A stretch of DNA of 64,000 nucleotides, from the NCBI RefSeq assembly GCF_042140125.1, contig NZ_CP159473.1; one strand, 5' to 3'. This document shows positions 51,690-60,423 of the stretch, piece after piece. Source of the DNA: Rhodophyticola sp017644125 (GTDB taxonomy: Bacteria; Pseudomonadota; Alphaproteobacteria; Rhodobacterales; Rhodobacteraceae). Positions within the stretch are counted from its first letter, which is position 1. Each line of letters starts with the position of its first letter. The translations under genes and the position numbers were made by a program. Below the pieces are notes generated by a model that was given only the letters and a program-made list of their open reading frames with translations, made no database searches and had not been told where the DNA came from.

Positions 51690-53249
51690 ATGAAACGCGC
51701 ATTGACACTCACCGCCATGGCGCTTTGCCTTGGCACCGCGGCCACCGCGGAAACCTTCCGGTGGGCCACCACCACCGATCCGCAAACCATGGACCCCCAC
51801 GCGGTCAGCTCCGCACCGGTGCTCGGCTTTCTGAACAATGTCTACGAGGGGCTTGTCCGGCGCGGCCGCGACATGTCGATCGAACCGGCGCTCGCCACGG
51901 GATGGGAGCCGATCGGGGCCGGCGACGGCTGGCGGTTCACCCTGCGCCAGGGCGTGACCTTCCATGACGGCAGCGCCTTCACCGCCGAGGATGTGCTGTT
52001 CTCCTATCAACGCGCATCCTCGGAACAGTCGGATGTGGCAAGCTGGTTCTCCCCCGTCTCCGAGGTCATCGTGGTCGACGAGTTCACCGTGGACATCATG
52101 ACCACCTCGCCGCAGCCGATCTTTCCCGACAGCATCGCCAACTGGATGATGATGGACAGTGGATGGGCCGAGGCCAATGGTGCGGAACTGCCCGCCCGGG
52201 ACGCGGAAAACCACGCCACGCTGAACGCCAACGGCACCGCCGCCTTCATGCTGGCCGAACGGCAGCCGGGCCTCAGCACCGTTCTGGTGCCCTTCGACGG
52301 CTGGTGGGGCGAGGTGGAGCACAACATCACCCGCGCCGAACTGACGCCGATCCAGAATTCGGCCACCGCGGTCGCCGCGCTCCTGTCGGGCGACGTGGAC
52401 ATGATCGACCCGGTGCCGATCCAGGATGCCGCGCGACTGTCGGAAACCGACGGCGTCAAGGTTGTCCAGGGGATCGAGGCGCGCGTGATCATGCTGGGCT
52501 TCGCCCATGACCACGAGGTGCTCTACGGGGGCGCCGATGCGGGCGCGCCGAACCCGTTTGCCGATGTCCGCGTCCGGCGCGCCGTGGCCCATGCGGTGAA
52601 TGTCGACGCGATCCTGCAAACCATCATGCGCGGCAATGCCGAACCCGCCAGCCAGCTGGTCAGCCCCGCCATGCGCGGCTATTCCGCGATCCATGCGGCC
52701 CGCCCCGCCGTCGATCTGGACGCCGCGCGCGCGCTTCTGGCCGAGGCGGGATATCCCGACGGGTTCTCCTTCGGTCTGTCCTGCCCGAACGACCGCTATC
52801 TGAACGACGAATCCGTCTGTCAGGCAGTGGTCGGCATGCTGGCGCAGATCGGGCTGGAGGCGCAGCTCGATGCGATGCCCGTTTCGAATTACTGGCCCGA
52901 ACTGCGTGCCGATAACTTCGACATGTATCTTCTGGGCTGGTCACCCGGCACCTTCGACGCCGAACACCCGATCCGCTTTCTGGTCCATACATCGGGCGAG
53001 CGGCTCGGCACGTGGAATTTCGGCGGCTATTCCAACCCGCGCATCGACGAGATGCTTCCCCTGATCCAGTCCGAGATCGACGATGCCGCGCGGCAGGCCA
53101 TGCTGGACGAGGCCGCCGGCATCATTCAGGAGGATATGGTCTATCTGCCGATGTATGTGCAGCCGCTGATCTGGGGCACCCGCGACAATATCGACCTCAC
53201 GCAACGCCCCGACAACTTCTTCATCCTGCGTTGGGTGACGGTGAACTGA
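51690..53249 (+). CDS. Peptide/nickel-type ABC transporter binding protein (second copy)
   Basis: A 519-residue solute-binding family 5 protein with a signal peptide (MKRALTLTAMALCLGTAATA). Motifs FRWATTTDPQTMDPHAVSSA, WRFTLRQGVTFHDGSAFTAE and LSCPNDRYLNDESVCQAVVG parallel the first copy. It is directly upstream of the permeases, so it is the likely cognate binding protein; the first copy may widen the substrate range. ATG 51690 begins the signal peptide. Confidence 0.93.
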   Translation: MKRALTLTAMALCLGTAATAETFRWATTTDPQTMDPHAVSSAPVLGFLNNVYEGLVRRGRDMSIEPALATGWEPIGAGDGWRFTLRQGVTFHDGSAFTAEDVLFSYQRASSEQSDVASWFSPVSEVIVVDEFTVDIMTTSPQPIFPDSIANWMMMDSGWAEANGAELPARDAENHATLNANGTAAFMLAERQPGLSTVLVPFDGWWGEVEHNITRAELTPIQNSATAVAALLSGDVDMIDPVPIQDAARLSETDGVKVVQGIEARVIMLGFAHDHEVLYGGADAGAPNPFADVRVRRAVAHAVNVDAILQTIMRGNAEPASQLVSPAMRGYSAIHAARPAVDLDAARALLAEAGYPDGFSFGLSCPNDRYLNDESVCQAVVGMLAQIGLEAQLDAMPVSNYWPELRADNFDMYLLGWSPGTFDAEHPIRFLVHTSGERLGTWNFGGYSNPRIDEMLPLIQSEIDDAARQAMLDEAAGIIQEDMVYLPMYVQPLIWGTRDNIDLTQRPDNFFILRWVTVN

Positions 53250-53463
53250 ACACCGGTTCCACGCCGCCGCCGGGCCCCTGTCCGGCGGCGGCCGGCCGGA
53301 ATGCGCAGACAGGCGGGCGGCGCGCGCCTGCCGTGTTCCCGACGGCATCGCCGGGCCGTCGGCGCGCCCCATGCGGCCCGATTGGCGAAAACCTGGATCA
53401 CAACCCTCTCCTCCCCCGCGCAGAACCCTTGACCCGCGCCCGCCCGCAACGCAGAACAGCGGG

Positions 53464-54438
53464 ATGCTCAACTATATCATACGCCGCGTGCTGCAATCCG
53501 TTCTTGTGCTTCTGGTCGTGGGGCTCGTGGCCTTCGCCATGTTCCGGTTCGTGGGCGATCCGGTCGACAACATGCTCGGTCAGGAACGCACCATGGAGGA
53601 TGTGGAACGCCTGCGCGAACAGCTCGGCCTCGACCAGTCCTTCGTCGTGCAATATTACCGCTTCCTTCAGGGCGCCGTGCAGGGCGAATTCGGGATCTCC
53701 TACCGCCAGGGCCGGCAGGTTTCCGAGATCATCGCCGAGCGCATTCCCGCAACGCTTGAACTGGCGGCGGTCTCGGGTGTCTTTGCGCTGGTCCTTGGCA
53801 TCGGGCTTGGCGTCTTCACGGCGATCCGACGGGACGGCTTCGCCTCGAACGCGATCATGACCCTGTCGCTGATCGGCGTGTCGCTGCCCACCTTCCTGAT
53901 TGGTATACTATTGATATACCTCTTTTCGGTGGAACTGGGCTGGCTGCCGAGTTTCGGACGCGGCGAGGTTGTGCAGATCGGCGGCTGGTCCACCGGCTTT
54001 CTGACCCAATCGGGCCTCATGGCGCTGATCCTGCCCTCGATCACGCTCGGCCTTTACCAGATGACGCTGATCATGCGGCTGGTCCGCTCGGAAATGCTGG
54101 AGGTGCTGCGGCAGGATTACATCCGCTTCGCCCGCGCGCGCGGGCTTAAACAACGCGCGATAAACTTCCGCCACGCCTTGAAAAACACGCTTGTGCCGGT
54201 GATCACCGTGACCGGGTTGCAGCTTGGCTCGATCATCGCGTTCGCCATCATCACCGAAACCGTGTTCCAGTGGCCGGGTGTCGGGCTCTTGTTCATCAAC
54301 GCCATCCAGTTCGTCGATATCCCGGTGATGGCCGCCTATCTGATGCTGATCTCGGTCATGTTCGTGGGCATCAATCTGGCGGTTGACCTGCTCTATGTGG
54401 CGATTGATCCGCGGCTGCGGACCGAAGGGAAAAGCTGA
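53464..54438 (+). CDS. Peptide-type ABC transporter permease (DppB/OppB family)
   Basis: A 324-residue permease with six helices. It begins MLNYIIRRVLQSVLVLLVVG and carries the family N-terminal motif FVGDPVDNMLG, RIPATLELAAVSGVFALVLG and the EAA loop YIRFARARGLKQRAINFRHA. ATG 53464 matches the family start; the frame runs further upstream without likely coding sequence. Overlaps the next permease by one base. Confidence 0.94.
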   Translation: MLNYIIRRVLQSVLVLLVVGLVAFAMFRFVGDPVDNMLGQERTMEDVERLREQLGLDQSFVVQYYRFLQGAVQGEFGISYRQGRQVSEIIAERIPATLELAAVSGVFALVLGIGLGVFTAIRRDGFASNAIMTLSLIGVSLPTFLIGILLIYLFSVELGWLPSFGRGEVVQIGGWSTGFLTQSGLMALILPSITLGLYQMTLIMRLVRSEMLEVLRQDYIRFARARGLKQRAINFRHALKNTLVPVITVTGLQLGSIIAFAIITETVFQWPGVGLLFINAIQFVDIPVMAAYLMLISVMFVGINLAVDLLYVAIDPRLRTEGKS

Positions 54439-55394
54439 TGACCGACACGCCGATCACCCCGCCGGAAAAAGCCCGCGCGCGGTCGCGCCTGTATATGGCC
54501 TGGGACAGCGACGTGGGCTATTCCTTCCGCCACTCGCCGGTGGCCATGGTCTCGCTCTTCGTGACGCTTCTGCTTGTTCTGGCGGCCGTTTTCGCCCCGC
54601 TGATCGCCCCCCATGACCCGTTCAACCCCGCAACGCTGAACCTGATGAACGGGTTCACCCCGCCGGGGGAGGCCAACGCCTTTACCGGCGAAAGCTTTCT
54701 GCTCGGCACCGACGATCAGGGGCGCGACGTGTTTTCGACCATCCTCTACGGGCTGCGGATTTCGCTCTTCGTGGGTTTCGCCGCGGTGCTCTTCGCCATG
54801 GTGCTGGGGATCTCCCTCGGTCTTCTGGCGGGCTATGTGGGCGGCTGGACCGAAACGATCATCATGCGCGTGGCCGATGTGCAGCTGACCTTCCCCGCGA
54901 TCCTTGTCGCGATGCTGATCTTCGGGGTCGCCAAGGGGATCACGCCCATCGAATACCGCGATCAGGTCGCGATCTGGGTGCTGATCATCGCCATCGGACT
55001 GAGTGATTGGGTGCAGTTCGCGCGGGTGGTTCGCGGCGCAACCCTTGTAGAGAAATCAAAGGAATACGTGCAGGCCGCGCGGCTGATCGGGCGCACCCCG
55101 CTGGCGATCATGGTGCGTCATATCCTGCCCAACGTGCTTTCCCCGGTTCTGGTGATCGCCACGATCTCGCTGGCGCTGGCGATCATCGCCGAGGCGACGC
55201 TCAGCTTCCTGGGCGTCGGCGCGCCGCCGACCCAGCCCTCGCTCGGCACGCTGATCCGGATCGGTCAGGGCTTCCTGTTCTCCGGCGAGTGGTGGATCCT
55301 GTTTTTCCCGGCCTGCACGCTGCTGGCGCTGGCGCTGGCGGTCAACCTGCTCGGGGACTGGCTGCGCGATGCGCTGAACCCGAGGTTGCGCTGA
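54438..55394 (+). CDS. Peptide-type ABC transporter permease (DppC/OppC family)
   Basis: A 318-residue permease with the family motifs HSPVAMVSLFVTLLLVLAAV, GTDDQGRDVFSTILYGLRIS, EAA loop YVQAARLIGRTPLAIMVRHI and ATLSFLGVGAPPTQPSLGTL. Translation is coupled to the preceding permease (TGATG). Longer than average at its N-terminus and around residues 75-90. Confidence 0.94.
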   Translation: MTDTPITPPEKARARSRLYMAWDSDVGYSFRHSPVAMVSLFVTLLLVLAAVFAPLIAPHDPFNPATLNLMNGFTPPGEANAFTGESFLLGTDDQGRDVFSTILYGLRISLFVGFAAVLFAMVLGISLGLLAGYVGGWTETIIMRVADVQLTFPAILVAMLIFGVAKGITPIEYRDQVAIWVLIIAIGLSDWVQFARVVRGATLVEKSKEYVQAARLIGRTPLAIMVRHILPNVLSPVLVIATISLALAIIAEATLSFLGVGAPPTQPSLGTLIRIGQGFLFSGEWWILFFPACTLLALALAVNLLGDWLRDALNPRLR

Positions 55395-55409
55395 TGAAGG
55401 GGGCCCGTG

Positions 55410-55580
55410 ATGGAGGTCGATTGGGGGCGCTACATCGCGCAGGTTCTGCTGGTGGTGGGCGTCTATTACGCGCTGGTGATGTTCTCGCCGCTGCCGCGCC
55501 TGTCGCGCGGCAAGCAATTCGCGGTGTTCGGCGGCATCGTCTTCGTGCTGCTGTTTGTCTTCGGGCTGGTCTGGCGATGA
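55410..55580 (+). CDS. 56-residue two-helix membrane protein in the peptide ABC operon
   Basis: A short ORF (MEVDWGRYIAQVLLVVGVYY ... KQFAVFGGIVFVLLFVFGLV) with two hydrophobic helices joined by a basic turn (RLSRGK). It lies 15 bases after the DppC-type permease and 15 bases before the ATPase start. AAGGGGG lies about 6 bases ahead of the ATG. No family is recognised. The tight fit and the clean membrane pattern make it a likely gene; it may be an accessory subunit of the transporter. Confidence 0.6.
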   Translation: MEVDWGRYIAQVLLVVGVYYALVMFSPLPRLSRGKQFAVFGGIVFVLLFVFGLVWR

Positions 55581-55595
55581 TGGGAGGGCGCTCCG

Positions 55596-57299
55596 ATGGC
55601 ATTGCTTGAGATCAGCAACCTGACGGTGGAGTTCCCCACCCGCCGCAAGACCTTCGTCGCCGTCAACAAGGCCGATCTGACCGTCGAACCGGGCCAGATC
55701 CACGGGCTGGTGGGCGAAAGCGGGGCCGGCAAATCCACCATCGGCGCCGCCGTCATGGGTCTTCTGGACCCGCCGGGGCATATCACCAGCGGCACGATCC
55801 GCTTCCGGGGCGAGGAGATCTCGGGGCTGGATGCCGCCGCGATGCAGGCGCTTCGGGGCAGGAAGATCAGCATGATCTTTCAGGATCCGCTGACCTCGCT
55901 GAACCCGCTTTTCACCGTGAAACAGCAACTGGTGGAGACCATTCAGGAGCATCTGGGCTTCGACGACGCGGCCGCCGCCGCCCGCGCGATCGAACTGATC
56001 AACCGTGTCGGTATTCCCGACCCGGAAATCCGTGTGAACCAGTATCCGCACCAGTTTTCGGGCGGCATGCGCCAGCGTGTGGTGATCGCGCTTGCGCTGT
56101 GTTCCGAGCCCGACGTGATCATCGCGGATGAGCCCACGACCGCGCTCGACGTCTCGATTCAGGCGCAGATCCTTGACCTGATCAAGGAACTGGCGCGCGA
56201 ACGCCAGGTGGGTGTGATCCTGATCACCCATGACATGGGCGTCATCGCCGACACGACCGACAAGGTCACCGTGATGTATCAGGGCGAAGTCGTCGAAAGC
56301 GGGGCAACGGTACAGGTTCTGGGCCAGCCCGATCATCCCTATACGAAATCGCTGATCGCCGCCGTTCCCCGGCCCACGGTCAAGCTGAACCGGTTCCCGC
56401 TGATCAGCTATGGCGGGCGGGTGACGGAATTCCATATCGAGGATCTGGCCCGCAACTGGCCCTCCACCGAAGCCGAGCGGGGAAGCGCGCTGCTGGAGGT
56501 GTCGGGGCTGACCAAACGGTTCCTGCAGAAGGCCGCCCTGCTGCCGTCGCGCCGGGAGTTCTTCACCGCGGTCGACAACGCCAATTTTGAGATCCGGCAG
56601 GGCGAGGTGTTCGGGCTGGTGGGCGAAAGCGGGTCGGGGAAATCCACCATCGCGCGGATGATCGCGGGGCTTTATCCGGTCGATGAAGGATCGGTCCGCT
56701 TCGAAGGCCAAGAGGTCACGGCGGGGCGGCGCGGCGTGCCCGATTTCTACCGCAAGCAGATCCAGATGATCTTTCAGGATCCCTATTCCAGCCTGAACCC
56801 GCGTATGCGGGTCGATCAGATCGTGGCCGAGCCCGCACGCCATCACGGGCTGCTGTCGGGGGAGCCGTTGCAGGCGCGGGTCAGCGAATTGCTTGACCGC
56901 GTCGGTCTGGGGGCGGATGCGGGGCTGAAGTATCCGCACGAGTTTTCGGGCGGGCAACGGCAACGGATCTCCATCGCGCGCGCGCTGGCGACGCAACCGC
57001 GCTTCTTGATCTGCGATGAGCCGACCTCGGCGCTGGATGTCTCCATCCAGGCGCAGATCCTCAATATTCTCAAGGATTTGCAGGAGCATCTGAATCTGAC
57101 GATGCTGTTCATTTCCCACGATCTGCCCGTGGTCCGGCAAATGTGCGACCGGGTGGGCGTGCTCAAGGGCGGCAAACTGGTCGAGGTCGCCGATACCGAG
57201 GATCTGTTTGCCAGACCGCAGCATCCCTATACCCGCGATCTGCTGTCGCTGATGCCCAAGCTTGACGGGCTGTCGAACGAGGGACTGGCGGTCGCCTGA
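55596..57299 (+). CDS. Fused peptide ABC transporter ATPase (DppD-DppF type)
   Basis: A 567-residue protein with two complete ATPase domains. First: Walker A VGESGAGKSTIGA, signature FSGGMRQRVVIALAL, Walker B IIADEPTTALDVSIQ. Second (from ~300): Walker A VGESGSGKSTIAR, signature FSGGQRQRISIARAL, Walker B LICDEPTSALDVSIQ. The oligopeptide-type C-terminal motif (HPYTKSLIAAVPRP, HPYTRDLLSLMPK) follows each. A fused ATPase replaces the separate D and F subunits. Last gene of the operon. GGGAGGG precedes the ATG. Confidence 0.95.
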   Translation: MALLEISNLTVEFPTRRKTFVAVNKADLTVEPGQIHGLVGESGAGKSTIGAAVMGLLDPPGHITSGTIRFRGEEISGLDAAAMQALRGRKISMIFQDPLTSLNPLFTVKQQLVETIQEHLGFDDAAAAARAIELINRVGIPDPEIRVNQYPHQFSGGMRQRVVIALALCSEPDVIIADEPTTALDVSIQAQILDLIKELARERQVGVILITHDMGVIADTTDKVTVMYQGEVVESGATVQVLGQPDHPYTKSLIAAVPRPTVKLNRFPLISYGGRVTEFHIEDLARNWPSTEAERGSALLEVSGLTKRFLQKAALLPSRREFFTAVDNANFEIRQGEVFGLVGESGSGKSTIARMIAGLYPVDEGSVRFEGQEVTAGRRGVPDFYRKQIQMIFQDPYSSLNPRMRVDQIVAEPARHHGLLSGEPLQARVSELLDRVGLGADAGLKYPHEFSGGQRQRISIARALATQPRFLICDEPTSALDVSIQAQILNILKDLQEHLNLTMLFISHDLPVVRQMCDRVGVLKGGKLVEVADTEDLFARPQHPYTRDLLSLMPKLDGLSNEGLAVA

Positions 57300-57362
57300 A
57301 AAGACCGACCTGCCGCGGGACCTCGGCAGGCCGGTTCCGCCGGGCAACTGATCGGGGACGGT

Positions 57363-57595
57363 TCAGAGCCCGGCAAGTGCCTCGATCGGACCGAGGAGAG
57401 CCGCAAGTTCGGGGGCGATCCCCTCACCCGGATCGGGGGCCGTATCGGCGGCATCCTCGGAGGGCGGAACCGGCCTCGGATAGGGCGGCGGCATCACCGG
57501 GATCGGTATCGGGGTCGGCTCCACGGCGGCGGGGATCGGGGCCCCGACAGGCGCGATGGCGAAAGGGTCGGGAGACGCGGGAAACGCGCTGGCGC
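57363..57595 (-). other. Pro-rich open frame after the subtilase stop
   Basis: Beyond the subtilase stop a frame offset by two bases stays open to a stop at 57363-57365 and encodes a Pro/Ala-rich stretch (AFPASPDPFAIAPVGAPIPA, IPIPVMPPPYPRPVPPSEDA). No start codon with a ribosome site is seen. It may be a lost C-terminal tail of the protease (one base missing in the GGG before the stop), or just non-coding. Confidence 0.25.
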
Positions 57596-58825
57596 CTAGC
57601 AGCCCGGCACGCGGACAAGGCCCCAGCCAAACTCCGCATCCCGGCCGAGACTGCCCAGATCGACGGACGCCGCACGCAGCCGGCTGCGCACCGTCTGGAC
57701 CGACGCGGACGGGGCCAGACGCGCGGCCAGTGCCGTGACGATCGGCGCCGCGTAGGATGTGCCGGAGGCGTAACTGCCACCGCGTCGCGTGGCGACGAAA
57801 AGGTCCACACCCGGGGCGGCAAATTCGATATGCGTGCCGAAATTGGCCCGCCGGTACCGCCGATAGCCTGCATCGATGGCGGTTACGGCGATGACATCGG
57901 GGTAGCCCGCCGGATAGCTGGCCAGATCACGGCCGTTATTGCCGGCCGCGGCGATCATCACCGCACCACGCCCGGCCGCGGCCTCCAGCACGGCCGCCAT
58001 GGCCCGGTTCTGCGGCCCGGCAAAGGACATGTTGATCAGGCGCACATTCCGGCTCAGCAGCCGGTCGATGGCCGCCGCAATCCGCTCGATATCGCCCGCC
58101 TCCCGCCCGGCATTCCGCGAAAAGGCGGAGATCGCATGAAGCCGGGCGCCCCCGGCCAGACCTGTCAGCGGTCCGCCCCCGTCCTGCCCGGCCATCAGGA
58201 TCGCAATGGCCGTGCCATGGTCCGCAGCGGGCGGGCGTTCGCCCCGGTTCAGAACGCTTTCGTTCGTGATCTGCACGGCTTGCAGCGCGGGGTGCGAGGT
58301 ATCGACGGGCCCGTCGATCAGGCCAAGCGTGACCGAGCCGGAGATGCGGCAAAGGCCCGGCGACGCCACGCCCACCATTTCGGGGGCGTATATCCGCGGG
58401 CTGCCCTGGGCAAACCGGTAAAAGGCATGAATGTCGACGAAGCTCTGCGGCGCGGCCTGGGCCAGGATCCGTTCGGCTTCGGCCAGTTGCAGACGGTTGC
58501 GGAAATCGAAGAACAGCCCGCGCCGGTTGAGCGTCGGGTAATCGCGGGTCCGGCGCAGTTCCGCGCCCGCCGCAGTCAAGGCCTGGATCACGGCGTTGGA
58601 CTGGCCCGGCGGGCCGATCACGATGTATTCCAGTCGGTTTCCCGCGATCCTGTGCGCGTCGGTGGAGGCCGAACGGCGGCTTTCCTCCCACGCCCCGTCA
58701 TCGCGTGGGGTCGGCTCGCCTTGCGGGCGGGAGCCCTGCTGGCCGGTGGTCTGCGCCGCGACCGCAGCGGGCAGCGCGAGGCCCAGCAAAACGATCAGAA
58801 GCACCGCGATAACCCGCATTTTCAT
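57596..58825 (-). CDS. Secreted S8-family (subtilisin-like) serine peptidase
   Basis: A 409-residue protein with a signal peptide (MRVIAVLLIVLLGLALPAAV), an N-terminal prodomain-like part (~60-140) and a subtilase domain. The catalytic Asp is in LGLIDGPVDTSHP, His in AADHGTAIAILMAG, oxyanion Asn in IAAAGNNGRDL and Ser in YASGTSYAAPIVTA. All four are present. Two starts are possible (58825 or 58819); GAGG lies 3 or 9 bases ahead. It follows the anti-sigma gene by 10 bases, so it belongs to the sigma operon. Confidence 0.9.
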   Translation of the reverse strand: MKMRVIAVLLIVLLGLALPAAVAAQTTGQQGSRPQGEPTPRDDGAWEESRRSASTDAHRIAGNRLEYIVIGPPGQSNAVIQALTAAGAELRRTRDYPTLNRRGLFFDFRNRLQLAEAERILAQAAPQSFVDIHAFYRFAQGSPRIYAPEMVGVASPGLCRISGSVTLGLIDGPVDTSHPALQAVQITNESVLNRGERPPAADHGTAIAILMAGQDGGGPLTGLAGGARLHAISAFSRNAGREAGDIERIAAAIDRLLSRNVRLINMSFAGPQNRAMAAVLEAAAGRGAVMIAAAGNNGRDLASYPAGYPDVIAVTAIDAGYRRYRRANFGTHIEFAAPGVDLFVATRRGGSYASGTSYAAPIVTALAARLAPSASVQTVRSRLRAASVDLGSLGRDAEFGWGLVRVPGC

Positions 58826-58835
58826 CAACCTCGTC

Positions 58836-59441
58836 TCAAGGGGCCGTGACTTCCAGCATATCGATCAGACGCCCTTCCGCCGCGAGAAGCATCTCTTCGG
58901 CCGCCTCAATTCCCGCTTCGTCCAGCACGGCCAGTTCATAGAGGCCCAAAGCGGAGGGTCCGGCGGAAATCTCGACGCCCGCGTCCAGCAACAGCGCGCG
59001 AATCTGGGCCTCCGTGGCATCCGGGGCGAAGCCTACCACGAAATCCGCTCCGGCCGCGCCGCCGCTGGCCAGTTCGAACCCGGGCTCGCCGGGCGCGTTC
59101 AGCAAGACGAAGGATTGCGCCAAGCCAATCGCCAGAACCAGCGCCGCCGCGATCTGCCAGATCCGCAACTGCCGGACCGGGACGACAGTGCCGGGCTCCT
59201 TCACCGGCGTGGAAGACGGATGGCCCTCCCGCTCCACATCGCGCATCAGCCGGGCCAGCCCGAACTCACCGGGGCTTTCGACCTCGTTGGCTTGCATCTG
59301 CTTGCGCAGGGCCGTCAGAACCTCCAGTTCGGCGCGCAGATCGGCACTATCGGCAAGCGCCGCATCGACCTCGGCGCGCTCGGCTGCGTCGAGGGTGCCG
59401 TTGACGTAAAACGGCAGAAGCTCTTCGACAGGCCGGGTCAT
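58836..59441 (-). CDS. Membrane-bound anti-sigma factor
   Basis: A 201-residue protein. Residues 1-75 are a helical anti-sigma domain (LLPFYVNGTLDAAERAEVDA, LRAELEVLTALRKQMQ) without the zinc HxxxCxxC motif. One membrane helix follows (~96-114, QIAAALVLAIGLAQSFVLL), then a periplasmic part (~120-201: ADFVVGFAPDATEAQIRALL, EEMLLAAEGRLIDML). It overlaps the sigma stop by four bases. Presumably it holds the sigma factor inactive at the membrane. Confidence 0.85.
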   Translation of the reverse strand: MTRPVEELLPFYVNGTLDAAERAEVDAALADSADLRAELEVLTALRKQMQANEVESPGEFGLARLMRDVEREGHPSSTPVKEPGTVVPVRQLRIWQIAAALVLAIGLAQSFVLLNAPGEPGFELASGGAAGADFVVGFAPDATEAQIRALLLDAGVEISAGPSALGLYELAVLDEAGIEAAEEMLLAAEGRLIDMLEVTAP

Positions 59442-60013
59442 GCGGGCGCCCTCCGTGCGACACGGCCGGACAGGCAGCGCATCAGCAGTTTCTTGGCGTG
59501 GAAGATCCGGGTCTTGATCGTGCCTTCCGGCACGCCTGCGATCTCGGCGATCTCGCCATAGGTCATGTCGTCGTAGAATGCCATCGAGATGGCGGCCCGG
59601 TGGTCATCCTTCAGCGTGCCAAGACAGTGGCGCACATGTTCGGCCTCCTGCCCCGCGGCCAGACAGGTCTCCGCATCGGGGCCTTCATCCGCGCTGTCGG
59701 GAACGTCTCCCACAAGATCGGTGCGGCCGCGTTTGCGATGGGCGTCGATCACCTTTCGATAGGCGATGCCGAATATCCATGTCTGCACTTTCGATCTCCC
59801 TTCGAAACGGCCGGCGGAACGCCACACCTCCATGAATACGTCATGGAGTATGTCGCCGGCCTCGAACGGATCGTTCAATCTGGAGCGGATAAATCTGAAA
59901 ACCGGCTTTTCCAATGCCCGGTAAAGCGCCGCCAGCGCCTGCCGGTCGCCATCGGCCATGCGGGTCAGCAACGCGGCCTGGGTCTGATCTTCGGTCATGG
60001 AGTTCACGGACAT
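59438..60013 (-). CDS. ECF-type RNA polymerase sigma factor
   Basis: A 191-residue sigma-70 family factor. Region 2 reads FEAGDILHDVFMEVWRSAGR and TWIFGIAYRKVIDAHRKR; region 4 reads MTYGEIAEIAGVPEGTIKTR IFHAKKLL. The start is either the ATG at 60013 or at 59998; neither has a strong ribosome site. First gene of the sigma/anti-sigma/subtilase unit. A longer upstream frame overlaps the promoter region and is not coding. Confidence 0.9.
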   Translation of the reverse strand: MSVNSMTEDQTQAALLTRMADGDRQALAALYRALEKPVFRFIRSRLNDPFEAGDILHDVFMEVWRSAGRFEGRSKVQTWIFGIAYRKVIDAHRKRGRTDLVGDVPDSADEGPDAETCLAAGQEAEHVRHCLGTLKDDHRAAISMAFYDDMTYGEIAEIAGVPEGTIKTRIFHAKKLLMRCLSGRVARRAPA

Positions 60014-60113
60014 GGATGCAAAGAGACTGTGTGAGCCGGATTGAATGCGTCTTGCTATATCACCGCCGTCTATCGCATTTCCGGCGATCAGGCAAACACA
60101 GCGCCCCCCGCTC

Positions 60114-60422
60114 TCACACCTCCAAATCGGCGACCAGTATCCCGTCTGCGCCGCCGGTCGCGGCAGCCACCAGCAATGCGCCCGCCCTTTGATGATCGGG
60201 GTGGTTCTCATAGGCCAGATGGGCCGCGCGACCCTCAAAACTAATGATGAAGCCGTAAGGATAGGCCCCGGTTTTCTCCTCGAAATCCCGGTTGGGGCCA
60301 TGGGCCAGATCAAGCATGCCCGGGATCTTGGGCAAAAGCCCCTCGATCAATGCCATGGCTTCGGCGGTTTGCGCCAAGGCGTCAGGTGTGTTCGCGGCAA
60401 CAAAAACGCAGTGTTTCAGCAT
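60114..60422 (-). CDS. Dabb-family (stress-responsive A/B barrel) protein
   Basis: A 102-residue ferredoxin-like barrel protein: MLKHCVFVAANTPDALAQTA, IPGMLDLAHGPNRDFEEKTG, YGFIISFEGRAAHLAYENHP. The family forms small dimers with a cavity and few known activities. It starts one base after the glycerate kinase stop codon, so it is the last gene of the DUF993-LacI-kinase run. Confidence 0.85.
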   Translation of the reverse strand: MLKHCVFVAANTPDALAQTAEAMALIEGLLPKIPGMLDLAHGPNRDFEEKTGAYPYGFIISFEGRAAHLAYENHPDHQRAGALLVAAATGGADGILVADLEV

Positions 60423-60423
60423 A

